64,000 bases of DNA from Podocnemis expansa (lineage: Eukaryota > Chordata > Testudines > Podocnemididae). Of the stretch, positions 1-13,239 are shown in pieces. Position numbers and translations under genes: made by a program. Every line of letters begins with the position of its first letter. Within the stretch, counting starts at the first letter, position 1. The notes below the pieces were generated by a model. It saw nothing but the letters and a program-made list of their open reading frames with translations, searched no databases and had not been told where the DNA came from. The stretch is taken from contig ML681981.1 of NCBI GenBank assembly GCA_007922195.1, positions 9,792,369-9,856,368 of the forward strand. The letters run 5' to 3'.

Positions 1-2169
1 CCAAGACTATACAAATGCTACATTCAGTGGGCATACACAATTTAGATAGAAGGGCCCACTGGCAATACAACAAATCAAGTGGTTAGCAAGACATAAAATA
101 CCAAACTCTGGTTTCCATGCCCCAAAGCTCACAATAGACTATAATGAATTGAATAATCTACACAAAGAGAGGCACAAAGTCACTGTTTTATTCTAAGGCA
201 TAAGCACCCTAACAGTGGCATGTGTGGAAAGTGTGGTTGTCCATCTACAAAAATCTGAGGATTTTCTTCTCACTAACATTACTAATGCACCTGCCCCAAA
301 TAGATAAAATAACGTAATGTGCTCAATAAATGTTATAGGAGAAAAAATCATAGCAGTCAATGGCAAATTGAACAGAAATGCTGTCGAATGGTAGCCCCAA
401 AGTGTACTTGCTGAGTCATCTGCTCTGAGAACATATCCTATTCATGCTGTAGCTCATGCATGTGGAATTTAGCACAGAAGGAGTTAGGTTGTTGTTGGGA
501 GACACCTACAATTTCTCTGATCATATTCCCACATCTCTAGCATCCTGCGTAGGTGAGCTCACCAAAGAATGGTGAAATGCTATGTTTAGAACATTTCCCA
601 GTATGTCTACTTTGTGGGACAGCTACTGAGCTTGAATGTTTGTTTTTAACCACTTACCCAGTGAGAAAGAATGTTTGCCTATTAAAAAAGCATTAATTCT
701 TAATTTATTCAAATATAAACAGTTATATTTAAAATATTCAAAATGGCATTAAAATTCAGAGTCATAGATATATTCTATGTGACATTTGTCACATATATTC
801 ATTTGTTTCTTTTATGTACAAAGTTAGGAGTTTAGAGTTTTCCTGGGTCCTACCCCCACTACATTCTTCTCTACCCCTTTTAAAATAGATTTTAAAAGGA
901 AACCATGTGAGAACTACAGTTGGAATATTTTTAAGTGTTAAGTCAAAATTGAGATTTAACAGTGCAAGGAGTAAATAATTTAAACTTCTGTGTTTGTGTT
1001 CTCAGTCTCATTATAAGTTTATTAAGATGTGTGTGTGTGTGAGCGAGCGAGAGAGGATTTCTGTTGCTGTAGAGATGTGCAATGAATCACTCATGCTCTT
1101 CCAAATATGCTTTTTGTAATTCAGATAAAATTTGTAAGAAGATCTTGTTTGTCATATCATTTCTATTTTGTTATCGCTCAGTCACCTTGTTATATTAAAA
1201 TGTACTGTTATAGAAGGGCCCTTAAGAAGTATTCAAACTCACCACCACAGCATTTAGGCTGGGACCTAGCTGACTCCTTGTCCATCGTTGCTCAGTGTTC
1301 AAAACCATAGCTAATCTGGAATTTAGGATTGGATAATGGTCATTTTTTATACAGAGAATAAAAGGGATACATCTTTCAGTTAACAAAAAGCTTTTCATAC
1401 AGAAATTAGATAGAGGAATAAAGAAAAAGATGTAATTATTATAATGATGGGTTAGATCTTTGGATGCATATTGTAATCAGTGATTCCTGTGGTGCTGTAC
1501 TGCAATCATTGTTTAGTGCTGACAGAAGAGACAAGATAAGAGATTATCGTAAAATACTGTAGCAGCTTTTGATCTAAAGACCTATAGCAGAATCATGCTT
1601 CTCTTTTCCAAACGGTGCTAATGATTCTGAATATTTAGGAGGGGGAGGGGCTGAGCTGGTAGGGAGGAGAACCTAAGAGGCAGAACATTTTTCACTTGAT
1701 TAAGAAACTCTTCTCTGGCAGTTATCCATGAATATTTTTCTTCTTTCAGTTGCTTTATAAAACTCAGCAATGGGACTGTAACAGTTTGATGCAACATCTT
1801 CAAGATATTAATTTCACAAATCTTTTATTATATACTTATCTGTGTCATCAATAATTATTTAATCAGTGAATAAATTGTGCTGGTGCCAGGATATGCTTAT
1901 TATAGCATTTTGGGATTTATATTAAGTGCTATCAAAGTGATATACAAAGATAGATCCATAAAGCACCTCTGAATAAATTCTTTCCTACTTTGTACTTTGC
2001 TTAAAGTGTACAGTTTGAAAATGTGGGTATTCTATCAGTAAATGAGTACTTTAAATTATAAAAATTTCAAAAACCTAAGGGATTCATAGATTATAGTTTT
2101 AGAAACAGGTGTCTCCATCTGCACTACTCCTTCTGCTATGCAGATGCTTTACAACTCAGGATATAGTAT

Positions 2170-2285
2170 CTAATCCTGAAACCCTTATTCATGCTGAATA
2201 AGCTTCATGTCTGTGATTAGTGTCTTTGAAGTCAGTGAGACTTCTTGCATAAGTAATAGTTGCAGGATTGGGCTCAGTCATTTGA
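2170..2285. repeat. Old foldback interspersed repeat
   Basis: The segment begins 'taatcctgaaaccctta' and ends 'taatagttgcaggattggg', an inverted-repeat arrangement around a centre with 'gaagtcagtgagact'. I recognise this as a degraded copy of a widespread amniote foldback repeat whose centre reads roughly 'gaagtcaatgggact'. It has no coding capacity. Recognition is from memory, so the family is left unnamed. Confidence 0.45.
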
Positions 2286-3449
2286 ATAGACATTATCACC
2301 AAGAGACAGTTGAGGATTAAATATACTAATCATTTTTTCCAGAGACATCCCAAGAATGAAAAACAGATGTTCTGAAGCAGTACTTAAATGCATCTTCCAT
2401 GCTCTACAAATGACATAATACATAAACAATTAAATTGGTTTCACTCCAAAAATGGGTGTGCATGATTTTTTTGTAAAGTTGGCCAAACCAAAAATTTACA
2501 TTCTGCAAGAGTTCAAAAGGTTACAAGGCTGTTTTAGAAATTAGCAGTGAACCAGTAGCAGGTTTCATTGAGCGTCACTTGGCATGTCTCTTCATGCTTC
2601 CAGGGGTTTGCAAATAACAAGGGAAAAAATATGGCATGTTTGATGTCAAACAAAAGATCATTTTCTCCTTTTTTGACATCTAGCTTTAAACAATGTTTAG
2701 TTTGTTTGCAATCTTTAATTTAGAAAATCTGTTCAGAATACTTGGTGCTTATTTCATTTTTCATTTTAGTCTGATTCCCAAGACTAGATAGGAAGATACT
2801 GATGGAAAAAGTGCCTCTAAGACCAGTTGTGTTGGGAGAAGTAAATTCAAAGTATTGCTGTTCCAACATTACTCTAAATATGCCACACAAGTTACTTAGC
2901 TTAATTTATGCAATATTGATGTCACATTGATGTTATATTTCCTGGTCTGCTAGTTTGTTGCCTTGTGACACAATGTGATAATGAACACTTAAATTCAACA
3001 TAAAATACACCCTCAATAAACAGTGATCACATTCACTGAAAGCACCTCGTGAACAACGGAGTCAGTTTAATGAATTGTTGTTAGTGTAGTGATGGTTGGT
3101 CAACTTTTGTGGACTCTAGTGAGTTACATTTCCAGGTTGTCAGCTCATGGACACATATGTTTTGTGAAGTTGTCTTTACATGCAGACAGGTTGTGGATTT
3201 TCTCCCCTGCCGTGACTTCTGCTAATAGGTATTGCTTGACACCATGCAACTTTCAATAACCTTTTAATAGTAGCAATGCTGCCCTTTGAATGAGAAGGTA
3301 AATTGGTTTCCTTTCTATCATCTCTATTAGCGGTATGCTAAAAATTATATAATACCTCTCAGAACTGTAGGGTATATTTCAAGCAACCTAGTGTAAAAAC
3401 ATTCATGTCTGCACACAACACCATTGCTACAAAAATTGTATTTTTTACA

Positions 3450-3501
<52 letters not shown>

Positions 3502-3508
3502 CACACAC
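3450..3508. repeat. Compound microsatellite (GCAC)n(AC)n
   Basis: About eleven tandem GCAC/CACG units run directly into about ten AC units. The alternating purine-pyrimidine pattern is Z-DNA-prone. The CpG-containing half of the array is notable because CpG usually decays quickly in vertebrate introns. Length is likely to vary between individuals. Confidence 0.95.
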
Positions 3509-3904
3509 ATAGAGGGAGGAGTGCCTTTATGACCAGGATAAACGCCTGTCATTTTACCAGGTAATATCAGTAGATTCACTAATCCCCTGCAGCACAGTCC
3601 CCAGAAAGCAATTTCACTAGTTCATGTGAATCTTGGGTGTTGCACTGGTGAGTACATAAGCCAGGTTCTAATGACAAAAGTAATGTATGAGTTATGGCCA
3701 AGAATGTAATGGCTTCTGTTTACCTATATTGCTCCTCTACCTCCAGAATGTAATCATTTATTCTATAAAGAGTTATCATATATCTTTAGTATGAAAGGTA
3801 CTAAAAACAAAATTATCTTACTTTCAGCAGTATCTGTCTTTCTCATTGTCTATCTAAGGTAAGATTTAAACTTATTTTTTAACATTTATGTTGTGGAAGC
3901 ACCC

Positions 3905-4055
3905 GAAATCCACAACCTGGTCTGGCCTTGTAGGCACTGTGAAAATATATAATGATGACAGTCCCTGCTCCAAAAAACTTACAGTGCAAAAGACAAGACA
4001 ACAAGTGGATGAGATAGACCAACACATCAGGATGCTGGCAAGGACAGGGTGCACA
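3905..4055. repeat. Possible ancient CR1/L3-type LINE or related repeat fragment
   Basis: The segment contains 'taggcactgtgaaaatata' followed by 'acagtccctgctccaaaaa' and 'cttacagtgcaaaagacaa'. This resembles the common amniote signature of a size-limited old interspersed repeat (core 'aggcactgtac', 'acagtccctgcc', 'gcttacaatct'). A second, weaker copy is at 15476-15600. Open frames of 61-65 codons on both strands here are by-products. Confidence 0.4.
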
Positions 4056-4542
4056 GTTCTTAGTAACATCTAAGTAACAGTGACTTTAACTTGATCTCAG
4101 CTTAGGGATTCTTAGGTTGTAGTTTACTGCATGCATTATGGCAGAGATGAATTTTGAGGACAGAAATGGCTTTAAAGATCTGACCAGATGTTTTCTCTGT
4201 TCACAATGAACAGCATCACAAGTGGCCATTTTCTTCTACCATCTAATGAGGATTTATATTAGAAAAACAAAAATTGCATTATCCTTGGAAGTACTCTGCC
4301 TCTCTTGGCTTCACTGTAGAGCTTTAGCCTAAATTGCTTTCCCCATTCCTGCCAAGCTCCGTGTTACAAATTTAAATAAATAGTGCACACACAGGGGGTA
4401 GAAGTCATAATACATAACCAGACAACTGTTGGACTGGAGCCCCCAAGGCAAGAGGTGATCAAGTAGACTAAGAATAACATGGAAGCTCACAATAGAAGAA
4501 ATATTGAAAGCTATTACAATGACGTGAAGTTTAAGCTGCATC

Positions 4543-4805
4543 TACAGTGGACTGGTTGCACTACTGCAGCTGCACTGCTCTAAAGTTTCCCATGTATCTG
4601 CTATATGCTGATGGGAGGGAGCTCTCTCACTGGCCCAATTAAACCACCCCAACAAGTGGTGATATCTATATTGGCAGGAGAGCATTTCCTGCTGACATAG
4701 TGCTGCCAGCACTTTCTTGGTAAAACTTAGATTGGTCAGTATGCATTTCTCATGCCCCTGTGTGATAAAAACTTTACCAACAAAAGTGCTACTGGAGACA
4801 AGCCT
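4543..4805. mobile_element. Non-autonomous DNA transposon (MITE), 'tctacagtg' ends
   Basis: The left end reads 'catctacagtggactggtt' and the right end 'gtgctactggagacaagcc', an imperfect terminal inverted repeat of the 'gtctacactg' type. Inside are 'gggagggagctctctcac', 'aattaaaccaccccaacaa' and 'tggcaggagagcatttcct', which match my memory of an abundant turtle MITE with internal palindromes. No coding capacity. The superfamily is uncertain; the TIR suggests the same broad group as the elements at 33067, 49259 and 53881. Confidence 0.55.
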
Positions 4806-7800
4806 CAGACTGCAGTAGGATATTGACAGAGATGGAAAGTTGTGATGACAATCCTGTATTCTTCATGGAATACGGAAGCATTACAGAGACAGCTAATGAG
4901 GGTCTGTACAAATTGTTGTACATAGACTAAGCTGATGTAAAACTGTAGAGGGCTTGAAATGTAAACAGTAAAAAGGGGAACCAGAGCAGATATTCGAGAG
5001 TGAGGGTGGTGGTTTTTAACTTTAATTGAACTTCAACAATTTGACATAATTTACTTTCAGGAGTTTAACTGTTGACTGTTTAACTATAATAAAAGAGAAC
5101 ACCTGGTAGAGATGGGGCTAGTATTTAAAGGTGATGGAAGTTTGGGGGGATGAAAGGAGATAAAAATAGTATAGGAAACAAAGCAGAGTGAATTGTTAAT
5201 ATGAAGTAGAGGCATATATTAGAATCTGGAGGAAACAGTTTCTCAGCAGAAAATGAGTATAAAATAAGACATTTTTTGTTATTTGCCACTTCAGTGTTTC
5301 AGTGAAATTGTCTAGCTATGCCAAAATAGAAGAAAAATCCCCAATTATATATTTATATGTCAAAAGAATACTGCCAAATATATGAATGACTTTTTCTGAC
5401 CCCATGGAATATCTCAGGAAAGTGATTAATCTTTTCAGTATGACACTGATGCATTACAAGGAAATTCACTTGACATGGTAAATTCTGTAGAAAGTTGCCA
5501 ATAAATAAAACCATGTGCATATATTTCAGAAGGAATTAAAACTGAAGAATATGTGTGAGGTTTATGCATAGTGCATAGAATGTTATGAGGAACATCATGA
5601 TAATCAGCAACATGGAAATTATTATGAATGTCATTGTGTTCTATTAGTATAAAGGGATTAACTAGCAATTTAAAGTTAAATTGTTTTTGACACCCAGACA
5701 GACCATCATGCTTTATAAAAGGTACTTACATATCCATGAGATGGACATTTCTCAAATCCAGTGCCACAATGTGGTATATTTTCCATATTAATAGGAATTA
5801 TGCATCTGCTTTTCTTCCAATGCATTAAAACTTTTCCTATTGTGTTGACAGAATAAGATCTTGGTAGTTGGAGTATATTTCAAATGTGCTTTCAAAATTA
5901 GATGAACAAAAGTTTCTACTTAAATGAATTGATTGACCTCAAACCTGCCCTTGTTTTGCCACTGTGCAATAAGAAGAGTTCAAGGATGACCTCCTGGGAT
6001 GTGGTCTAGAAATCGAAGGGCGTGTCTACTGCCAGGATGTCTGATGTTTGCTTGACTGATGGTGGGCACATGTTCATTCTGAGAGGTGCAGCAGTGTTCC
6101 TCCATAGTCTGCTCTTGTGATGCCCTGTGAGCCAATCCTAAAAATTATATAAGCAAATCAAATTCCCTGTTTAACTGTTGAAGTAAACTACAAATAAATT
6201 GCAGATCTTTATATTTTAAAATTAATACAATAATGGTTATTGCTTAGAGTGTAATATTGTTTACTAATAAATTTAACTGCTTAGCATAAGTAAATTCCAT
6301 GTTGTTTTTCTGCCACTTTGCTGTTTTTCTGATCCATGTACTATTAAACCTAAAAACACTGCTTTTTGGGTATAAGTAAAAAAAAAAAAAATTATGCATA
6401 GAATGCAAATAAGTAAATAAATAGACTCCTGCCTAAACAGTTTCAACACCAAAAAAGGGAGTAGAGATACAAGCTCTAGGCATCACCCTCACACTAAAGG
6501 CCCAAAAATGCAAGTAAACAACCCTAAAACATGGAAAAATCCACCTTAAAATGAAATAAAGTAAAAAATAATAATAATAAAGGTCATGCTATTTGCAGTG
6601 AACTGGTAGTTAACTACCATACAAAATCTGAAGGCTGTATAATGCAGCAAAACTCACAGAACTGTATGAAGGCTAACCCTTGTAAAAAATGGGGAAAAAA
6701 ATAGGTTCTTTGGGTTCATTCTGCAATCATCATCAAGGAGGAGTGAAACATGGTAAGTATGGCACCACCTCAGGACTGTTAGTTTCTCTGTTGACAGAAA
6801 ACAGCCCAGTTTGTGTTGGTGCTTGCCACTGATGTAGCAGTCAAGATAGAATTAGAACCTGTGCATTTAGGTAGTTTTAACTTTCACTGAACAGAATTAT
6901 ATCAGATTTCATACTTAACTAATTTTATGTGTTCTGTGCAGAAGGCCATGGATCTTGATTCTGCAAAAAACCAGTCTGCTCAACAGACTCAATCTGCAGA
7001 AATATTAACCTCAACCTCATTAAAAATAAGATTACCAGTCCATATCAGAAAATTGCTGATCTAAGAAGGAGGAGGAAAGCCCATAAAAATAATCTTAACA
7101 TCACTGCTCATGCTGCCCAGTTCTTGAGAATATTGAAAAAAATGTTGCTAAAGAACATGCAACTGGAATAAATTTCCAGTACTTCACCTCACAAAAGGAT
7201 GAAGGAGAGGAAGGAGAGATGAGCATAGCCATTTTTTTGTAAGTGACAGTACAGATTAACCTTTCTCAACAATTATTAAACACACAAATTATAATTCACC
7301 CAAAGAAATGAGTAACTTCTTAACATTCACCAAAAATATAACTCCCATGAGCTCTTTTATACTCTCTGGATTTCACTATTTTCTTTACATTCCATTTACT
7401 TACACATAAATAATATTTAGCAACATAAACAAAGTACATTTTGTGATCTCTTCACTTTTCTTTGTTGTCTTTTCTCACTTGATAATTCATCAAATATAGG
7501 AATCCCAGTCATTAGTGTGAAGCAGTAAGTGGAATGGGTACTATATAGTAATAAAATGCTAACATAATGAGTCATCCGAATATAAGGTGCTAGAATCCTC
7601 CAGGAAAACACAAAGTAATTACTACTGAGTCTTAATGCAATGTGCATCATCTTTACTGTAGCCAGAGAACAAGAGGGAGTTGGTGGCAATCTCTTACAGA
7701 CAGAGGGAAACAAGGCCTGAGACGTAGGGGGACAAGTCTAAATTGGCAGCAGCATCTTTCTGGTTTGTTTGAGTGGTCAGTGAAGACTCACTCAACTGAC

Positions 7801-8359
7801 CTGGAGTTTGACTCAGTAACTCCATCCCTGTAAGAAGAGTAAACAGAGAGAGAAATTGGTGTTGGAAAGTCGAAGGGAGATGCGCAAGTTACTTTACTTA
7901 GTTTCTGTATCTCTATTCGACTGCAGCCAACAGTGGCAACAAGTACAGACCAGGCCAGAGACTAAGCAAGGAAACTAGGAAACACAAACCACAGCTTTAT
8001 GCTGAGGTTCATTTTATTATTTTTATGAGATTTACCAATATGCAAATCCCAAGCTTGTGCAGTAGTTAGGGCTATATAGTGTGTATATTTGTAGTGTGGA
8101 GCAAGGTGGGAACTCCATAACTTACAGAGATGTGCTGTTTTATATACAGAATTTACCTGCATTTATAGAAGAGCACCTTCTTTTACTAAAAATATTCATG
8201 TACCCAAGGGACAGTTCCTTTTGTATATCTCCAGTGTTAGTATTAATCTCTCATATTCTTTATTTGGCCTGCATAAAGCTCCATTCTTTAGATCAGATAG
8301 GATCAAATCTAGGTTTTATAGTATCTAGTTTATAGCCCACACAGAGAAGCTGAGGGTGG

Positions 8360-8575
8360 TACTGTGATTTAGGCACTAGTTTATGACTTGAGAGACTTAG
8401 GTTCAATTTCTTCCTCCTCCACAGACTTCTTATGTGATCTTGAGATCGTCACTTAGCCTCACTGTGTCTCATTTCCTGATCTGTTAACTACAGATGTACA
8501 AGGACATTGGGAGACTAAATACATTACAGATTATTTTGCATTACTGTGGTGATGGGGGCCATATAAACACCTCAG
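8360..8575 (+). repeat. MIR-type tRNA-derived SINE
   Basis: The order of signatures is that of a MIR element in sense orientation: 'gtactgtgatttaggcac', 'gacttaggttcaatttc' (box-B-like), 'cttatgtgatcttgagat', 'cacttagcctcactgtgtc', 'atttcctgatctgttaac', then a decaying tail. MIR/CORE-SINEs are old amniote retroposons mobilised by L2 LINEs. The copy is diverged and has no obvious flanking duplication. Confidence 0.75.
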
Positions 8576-8765
8576 ACAGACACATCCATCTACCTTCTTT
8601 CCTATGAAAGGGTTCCTCACCTCTGCATATTCCTATAACCAATCTGTGACCATCCTTTCAGTGCTAAAAGATGGAGGAATAAGAAGTAGCTCGAACTATA
8701 TAATCATATTTCTGTATAAGATGCTGGGACTTTGGTAGAATGAGGATCTGCAGGGCTCCTTAAAC

Positions 8766-8951
8766 CAGTGGTTTTCAAACCTGGGGTCCAGACCAGTACT
8801 GGGTCGCAGACCCTGAGGCAGTGGGTTGTGGCACCCCCTGTTGCCACCACCAAAAGACTGGAATGCATTGTTGAGAAATGTAATTGTTGGGTCCCAGGCA
8901 TACATGATTTTTTTTCAACTAGGTCCCAAGGAAAAAGTTTGAAAACCACTG
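8766..8951. mobile_element. Non-autonomous hAT transposon with perfect 8-bp TSD
   Basis: The element starts 'cagtggttttcaaacctgg' and ends 'aaaagtttgaaaaccactg', a terminal inverted repeat of the hAT/Charlie type. It is flanked on both sides by CCTTAAAC (8758-8765 and 8952-8959), a perfect 8-bp target-site duplication as expected for hAT. Length is 186 bp with no transposase. Frames of 69-96 codons across it are chance. Confidence 0.92.
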
Positions 8952-9019
8952 CCTTAAACCATATGAGCCTAAGGTTGTAACCAAGATCAGCCATGGAGAT
9001 GTTTGCATATCATCTAGTG

Positions 9020-9229
9020 CAGGGGGCCTCAAACTCAAATCACTACACGGGTCGCATGAGTGCTAGTAGAGGGCCACATGAGGAGTAGTGTATTAGCCTG
9101 AGGGCCACACCGCTGAATCTTTTCATACAACAATATTGCAAATATCGGTAATGATAGTGTCATCATGGGCCACAGGAAATAGCTTTAGGGGCCGCATGCA
9201 GCCCACGGGCCATGTGTTTGAGACCCATG
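9020..9229. mobile_element. Second non-autonomous hAT transposon with perfect 8-bp TSD
   Basis: It starts 'cagggggcctcaaactcaa' and ends 'catgtgtttgagacccatg'. ATCTAGTG is present on both sides (9012-9019 and 9230-9237). Internal 'gggccacatgag', 'gggccacaccgctg' and 'gggccgcatgcagccc' are typical of the hAT group carrying 'gggccgcat' motifs. 210 bp, no coding capacity. It lies about 60 bp from the previous element but has different TIRs, so it is an independent insertion. Confidence 0.92.
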
Positions 9230-12200
9230 ATCTAGTGACTTGTATGTATCCTTTGATACTAAAAGAGCAAGAGAGAAATTGCTGACATAAATTGCTCTTA
9301 CTGGCTAATGGACTGGACCTGTCACCATGTGTTATCAAACCCTGGTGCTTTAAATATTCCCTAATGTAAGAGGCTGCGTATATCAGTTTTAGTCAGGATA
9401 GGGCTCAGTCAAGGAGCAGGGGATCTTGCTGCTTTCCTGATCAGAGTTAGACTTTCTACAATGTCACTGTGCAGGTGCCAGTTGTCTATTTATAAGGTAT
9501 ATGAGCTGGGCAGAGCAAAGAGGAGTCACAGAATGCCTAAAATGCTATTTCATGGCTGCCAGAGAATGGCTAAATATTTTTACTTCTTCAAAAAAGGAAA
9601 TGGAAAACTCACTAGATTTTGTTTTATAGCACTCAAATGGACCAGCATCCACAAGGGCTACTTTCTATTAAGTCAAAGTAAGGTTTGGTCATGTTTATGC
9701 ACACTAATAGTCAAATTGGGATTTGGATAGTATTGCAGCATAAGATATTACTCGACCTGAGGAAAGGTGGCAGGATCTGATTCTGGAGCTGTAAGAGTGA
9801 GTTGTTTTGTACTTGTAAAGAGAAGAGGGAAAAAAATGTTAAACATAAGCTATAACAATTTTAATTATAAAATATTATTGGCTTCTGATCTTTTTTGGAC
9901 ATGCTTGGCTGTGAAATGAATATTTTATTTACTGCAGTGTTGTCCAATAATCGTATAATTGTCTTGCCTCAGCCTATTTAAAGTTATATGACAGCTCAAA
10001 ATATGATTAAGTATATGTGGGTAGTTTATAGGCTTACATTTTATTTTGGTGCTTTTAATATTGGGGTTTGTGGAAGCTGGAATTTTATACACTTGGCTCA
10101 CCTTCCAATATTTTCTTCAGATTATAACAGCTGGGCACCTTTAAAGAATTAGTAGATCTGTCAGTTTAATCTGAATAACAATTATTCCATCTGTAGCAGG
10201 TTTTAAAGGACATTTTAAATGCACTGAAACTTAGTTTTTAAGTTGTAAATTATCCTGCTTGTACTATAAAAGACAAATGTTAAAAGTACTGGATGCAGTT
10301 TGGGGAATCATCTGTGCAATGTGACTTATTTCCACCACAGTAAATGAGGTTTACTGATTGATGTTTTGAGACTACCCAGATCTGTAATGGGTTTTGTCAC
10401 TGGAGCTTTTGTGCTGTGTAGTTATGGTTCAGTTCCCTGACACCAACAGTAGCCAGCCCACAGACATAAGGTCTCACCCTGGCTCTCACCAGCCCAAGTT
10501 GCTCTTTGCAGTGTGACATTAATAGTCCTTCCAGTCCCTTGCCCTTAAATACTTTTTGCATGAGTTCTCAGCTACCAACATTTGGACTGTTCCCCTCTGT
10601 TTCACACCACAGAAGATGTGAAAACCTGATCCTGGATATCAGCTGCCTTTGGCGTACACACTCCACACAGTTTACACACCAGACACCACCTTGGGATAAA
10701 AATAAACAACAAGTTCATATCATAGAAAACTCGCAAATTGAAAAGTGAAACAGTAAGAGAAAGCAAGCATATAAGAGTTGCACAAAGTAAAGATAAAGCT
10801 GAAACCTCTGGCTTTACACTTTTAGATGGAATTCCTTTTCTAATAATAGTTCTTTATTACCTTAAAACAATTTCACAGCACACCCCCATCAGTAGGGGGA
10901 GCTGCTGTTCATAGACAACATCCTGCCTGAAGACTGTCTCCCATATTCTGGATAAAAATCCTTCAATCCCAGTCTGCCTTTAACAGGCTTTTTCCTTTTC
11001 CCACTTCAATCCCCCTCCACCACCACAACCACCACTTAGTCCACCATGACTCATAGTTAATAAGTGAGGAGAACATCTGATATGATGTTCAGGAGCCAGG
11101 ATATTCTTTCAATTTCGGGTTGCTTCAGTGTCTTTCCACTATTGCCTCTCCTGGGTTGGACAACAGATAGTCACTTGAAGCAGGTTTTTCATGTAATCAA
11201 CTGGTTTGGAAGGTGTCTCTCTCTGCTTAACTGTGAGGTGTAGTTGAAGTTGTGCCACAGATTATAAATCTAATTTTCTGTTTGTACAAATACATAAATT
11301 CATAACAAGTCTTGACTGTCAAGTTCACAACATTACAAGCTTACATCTAAGTCCTTGCTTGATATAATTTTATTGTACAGTAACACAGCATGCAATCAAT
11401 TGATTTAACTGCTCATTTTGGGGGTTAAAACCTTCTGTTCTGCCCTTAGGGTGTTTGGATGCTGATTGTTGCACTGACTAAGATTTATGAGAACAGTGTT
11501 ATTGGCTTTTCCACTAATAACTCATATGGTCTACAGTATTTGTGTTAAAAAAAATCATTATATAGGGTGCCATAATTTACTGGGTAAAGGAGAAAAATTT
11601 TGTTTGTCTGGAAAAACTGCCAACTTTTTTCAAGCACTTAGGGAGGAGAATTTCAGATTACCAGATTACTTTGAAAGCCACGTTTTAACTCAAATATGTG
11701 GTGACATTTATCAGAAAATGGAACTGAATCCAAAAACCACAGCACAGTTGTTAAAAATCCAGCTAAATACAATTTCTTTCATTGCTCTTCCTCCTTCTCT
11801 GTGGTTATGGCAACCATTATAAGTCTTTAACGTGTGTTAAAATTTTGTTAATTTGTTTTTTCAGTACAGTTTTCCAAGAGTAATAATTTGTATATTTAGA
11901 GATAAACCTTCTAACTTGTCCTGTTTTAGCTTTTTTAATTAGCTATAGCAACTGTTGTACAACAGCACTAACATTTTATACTCTGTGTGGGTGGCTATAG
12001 TGATCTGTGGTTTTAGACATCATGGGTTGCCAACTGATTGCAAACAACTCTACATTTTGCTCCGAGTTATTGTTAAGCTAAAGGAGAGTTTTCATTAGTA
12101 ATGAGTTGTCTTTGGGGGTATGTCTTTTAAAGTTAGCCAACGCAGAACTAGACACTCATCTGTTGGCCATACAGTTCAAGAGGTGTGATTACAGAAGTAC

Positions 12201-13025
12201 CTTAGTAGACAATATCTTTAAATCTATATAGGAGCACTGAAACATGACTGCACTATGTGATTCTGAGTATGTGCTTTGCTAGTTGTAGAGAAAAATACAT
12301 TTAACCTACAGAAAATGCTGATTATTCAGCCTTGATGCTAGTAACTAAGTAGCAGGGGTGACCCATGATGAATCTGAAGTTCAGTTCCTAGGAAGCTGCT
12401 ATCCATGACTGTATGCTTGAATAGCAGTTTACCCACATCCACTTTATTGTGAGGATCACCACAAAAATGTAAGCAGATCAAACAGCTTCTTCTCCAATTC
12501 ACCCTTAAGGGTTCCTTTGCATTCAGCATGTGGTGGGATGGTGCCAAGTCCATCTCCACAATGCACATGGGGCACAGAAGTCACCTTGGGCAGCCATTTT
12601 GCCATTGCTTCCTAATAAAAGAAATGCAGAAGCAATGAGTGAATTAATCTGAGAGAATCACAATTAATGAAAAAGTAATAATGTGCCAAACCGTTGAGCT
12701 AGAGAGTTCATAAAAAAATCTGTTCTGTGCATAATGTGTTCCATATCACACATTGTGTAGCCAATACTGTATTTTTATTGCTTTATGCAAGAAAAGTTGC
12801 AGTATGCATTTTATTGCATGTTTTGTGGTGTGCATGAAAAAAGTTTGATTTTATCTGAAAGTGTTAAATGGCAGAGCATGTGATTTCTTCTTTAATGCAT
12901 GCTGACCTCTGTAGAAATAACAGCTGTCAACACAATCCAAGCACTTCAAAAAAAAACAAAAAAACAAAAAACTGTAGAACTGTATTCCATTCCTAAATAA
13001 CGGAGGAAAATGTTTTTTTCTACAG

Positions 13026-13239
13026 CTGGGCCTTTGGAACTGCCTCTTTTTGAACTGATACCATCACAGAGACAGGTGGTTTTCCATGGAGACCGCTTGC
13101 CATTTCAGTGCACTGCAACATACGTTGACAACACTACCCAGGTACATTGGTACCATGATGGTCATCTTGTTGAAACTGATGAAGAGAGTGGAATATTTGT
13201 GGAGGACAGCATCATACATGATTGCTGTTTAATTACACG
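13026..13239 (+). CDS. ADGRA1-like: Exon A: ADGRA-subfamily adhesion GPCR, first half of the Ig domain
   Basis: 214-nt internal exon. The acceptor is 'tttttttctacag' and the donor 'cacg|gtaatg'. It starts with the last two bases of a split codon and ends with two bases (CG) of an arginine codon completed by exon B. The product opens GPLELPLFELIPSQRQVVF, a hallmark of the segment between the LRR cap and Ig domain of GPR124/GPR125. The first Ig cysteine (LPFQC), the Trp core (VHWYHDGH) and VETDEESGIFVEDSIIHDC follow. The NTT site is a potential N-glycosylation site. The family consists of adhesion GPCRs with an extracellular LRR-Ig-HRM-GAIN array; ADGRA2 is a Wnt7/RECK co-receptor and ADGRA3 acts in planar polarity, while ADGRA1 is poorly known. 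Subfamily membership is secure. The paralog is inferred: residues match ADGRA2 ('LPLFELIPS') and ADGRA3 ('VETDE', 'GIFVE') about equally. Confidence 0.95.

Larger units (their letters stand above)
1..13025 (+). other. ADGRA1-like: Intron upstream of exon A (5' part outside window)
   Basis: No exon is recognisable before 13026. The LRR and LRR C-terminal-cap exons expected before the Ig domain were not found, so they are probably upstream of the window; LRR exons in this family are short (about 72 nt) and could be missed by eye. The block is AT-rich. It contains the repeats listed separately at 2170-2285, 3450-3508, 3905-4055, 4543-4805, 8360-8575, 8766-8951 and 9020-9229. The stretches 1-2169, 4806-8359 and 9238-13010 show no feature I can support apart from short A/T runs and a GT run at 1028-1040. 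Open frames here, such as the 111-codon frame at 11487-11822, resemble nothing I know and are best read as chance. Confidence 0.75.

Noticed and set aside
3450..3508. Possible CRISPR-like or minisatellite array
   Set aside because: Simple 4-bp and 2-bp tandem repeats with no spacers; host is a vertebrate.
11487..11822. 111-codon open frame on the + strand
   Set aside because: No known motif, no splice or promoter context, low-complexity hydrophobic mixture; expected by chance in 64 kb.
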